From Betaproteobacteria bacterium UBA6904 (GTDB lineage Bacteria > Pseudomonadota > Gammaproteobacteria > Burkholderiales > SG8-39), in the NCBI GenBank assembly GCA_002451175.1, contig DKBI01000079.1:1-6066 (forward strand): DNA of 6,066 nucleotides, given 5' to 3'. Below, piece by piece: positions 5,385 through 6,066 of this stretch; position 1 is the stretch's first letter; each line of letters begins with the position of its first letter. The notes under the pieces are model-generated. The model did not search any database. It was not told the DNA's origin and worked only from the letters and a program-made list of their open reading frames with translations. The position numbers were made by a program, and so were the translations under genes.

Positions 5385-5609
5385 TCAGGTCTGGAGCGGA
5401 CGCAGCCGCGCGATCATTGCGTTCCACGCTGCGACTGCCTCGGCGACGGCGGCGGCTTCGTCCTTGCCCTCGGCCGGAATGGCAGGGCCGAGCTGCCCGC
5501 AGACCGGGCAAGCGACCCGATAGACAATTTCATCCCGCCCGTCGAGCGTGCGGCGGGTGCCGCGACGCACATCGGCCTCTGCGCCGCAGGTGCAAAGCCT
5601 TTGTGGCAT
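5385..5609 (-). CDS. Small zinc-ribbon protein, Lar-like
   Basis: 74 aa starting MPQRLCTCGAEADVRR. It has two cysteine knuckles, C6-x-C8-G and C34-P-V-C37-G, about 25 residues apart, then an alanine-rich helix ending EAVAAWNAMI (57-66). The order 'CxxCG, strand pair, CxxCG, ... EA...WN' is the hallmark of the short Lar-like (restriction alleviation) zinc-ribbon proteins, usually 60-80 aa and common on phages and in bacterial genomes. Lar itself modulates type I restriction-modification; that activity cannot be assumed here. The first knuckle is CxC rather than CxxC. The frame is open upstream to ATGs at 5726 and 5723, which would add 38-39 residues and overlap the divergent PilZ gene start. 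The shorter start is chosen because it matches family length, though no Shine-Dalgarno is visible for either. It converges on the membrane gene with a 48-bp gap. Confidence 0.68.
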   Translation of the reverse strand: MPQRLCTCGAEADVRRGTRRTLDGRDEIVYRVACPVCGQLGPAIPAEGKDEAAAVAEAVAAWNAMIARLRPLQT

Positions 5610-5724
5610 GAAGGAGGGAACGGGCCGCGCTGGCGGATGGAGCCTCCAAGTGTAATCGCGGATGTGTGCATTGCCCGGATTGACGGCAAAATGCGGCTCA
5701 AGCCAGGATTGCCATGCGTACATC

Positions 5725-6066
5725 ATGACCAAATTCAACGAACACCGCCGCAAGGCGAGCCGCCATCCCCTGGAATGGAAGGCGGCGATCGTCTTCGACA
5801 GTACGCAGGGCAGGACTACCGTACACACGCAAACGCTCGATCTGTCCGTCGGCGGGGCCGCGGTCTTCAGCGATCATGGGGATTTGACGGGCACCACGGT
5901 CAGCCTCCTGCTCGCGCAACCCGCGCGCAAGGCGGGGGAGGCGCCGCAGGTGCTCAAGGCCCGCGCGCGCGTCGTGTCGACGCAGCGCGCTCCGGGGATG
6001 ACCCAGTATCGTCACGGGCTGAGCTTCATTCGTTCGCCCGGGGACGGCCTGGAGGCGATCCTGGCA
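5725..6066 (+). CDS. PilZ-domain protein (c-di-GMP receptor type), C-terminus beyond the window
   Basis: An open frame of 114 codons from the ATG at 5725 to the window end without a stop, beginning MTKFNEHRRKASRHPLEWKA. It carries both c-di-GMP contact motifs of PilZ domains: RxxxR as R9-K-A-S-R13, and [DN]xSxxG as D39-L-S-V-G-G44. Beta-strand patterns follow (AAVFSDHGDL; TVSLLLA; VLKARARVVSTQR; YRHGLSFIR), with the closing GLSF strand typical of the PilZ barrel. With both motifs intact, c-di-GMP binding is likely, but the output (motility, polysaccharide or regulation) is unknown. It appears to be a single-domain protein, though more could lie past base 6066. No strong Shine-Dalgarno precedes the ATG; AGGA at 5705-5708 is too far. 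It is divergent from the Lar-like gene across about 115 bp, which also contains TTGACG (5680-5685) with no matching -10. Confidence 0.86.
   Translation, partial: MTKFNEHRRKASRHPLEWKAAIVFDSTQGRTTVHTQTLDLSVGGAAVFSDHGDLTGTTVSLLLAQPARKAGEAPQVLKARARVVSTQRAPGMTQYRHGLSFIRSPGDGLEAILA

Noticed and set aside
5611..5620. AAGGAGGGAA, a strong Shine-Dalgarno-like string on the plus strand
   Set aside because: No ATG, GTG or TTG follows at usable spacing, and the DNA lies opposite the start of the Lar-like gene.

Overview
The window is GC-rich (roughly two thirds G+C by eye), densely coded and reads as a proteobacterial chromosome. The protein style, Shine-Dalgarno sites and sigma70-like -10 boxes suggest a betaproteobacterium. 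That placement is an inference from sequence feel and was not tested by any search. I see no rRNA, tRNA, CRISPR array, insertion sequence or phage structural gene.

Layout, left to right. (1) Bases 1-398, minus strand: the N-terminal 132 residues of a CoxE-like protein of the VWA-domain family that partners MoxR ATPases; it runs off the left edge. (2) A 47-bp divergent gap in which -10-like boxes for both strands overlap. (3) Bases 446-4338, plus strand: a tight three-gene cluster. It holds a secreted 220-aa protein, a secreted 264-aa CsgG-like protein with a glycine-zipper insert, and a 782-aa transmembrane Hanks-type Ser/Thr kinase. The large C-terminal ectodomain of the kinase resembles FlgT/LPP20 and TolB/CsgG-type envelope domains. 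(4) Bases 4339-4636: about 300 bp without a convincing gene but with several inverted repeats. (5) Bases 4637-5336, plus strand: two small hydrophobic membrane proteins, probably co-transcribed, function unknown. (6) Bases 5385-5609, minus strand: a small zinc-ribbon protein of the Lar-like kind. (7) Bases 5725-6066, plus strand: the start of a PilZ-domain (c-di-GMP receptor-like) protein, cut by the right edge.

The most interesting unit is the three-gene cluster. The first secreted protein looks like a free-standing copy of the second ectodomain of the kinase (shared K-I-x-V start, the G-[LF]-R-T-[YW]-S segment, then a conserved beta-rich tail). The middle gene encodes a CsgG-like protein. 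A kinase whose periplasmic half is built from the same kind of domain as its two secreted neighbours suggests an envelope-sensing or envelope-assembly signalling module, with the secreted proteins as ligands, co-receptors or outer-membrane partners. The sequence supports the architecture; the function is inferred.
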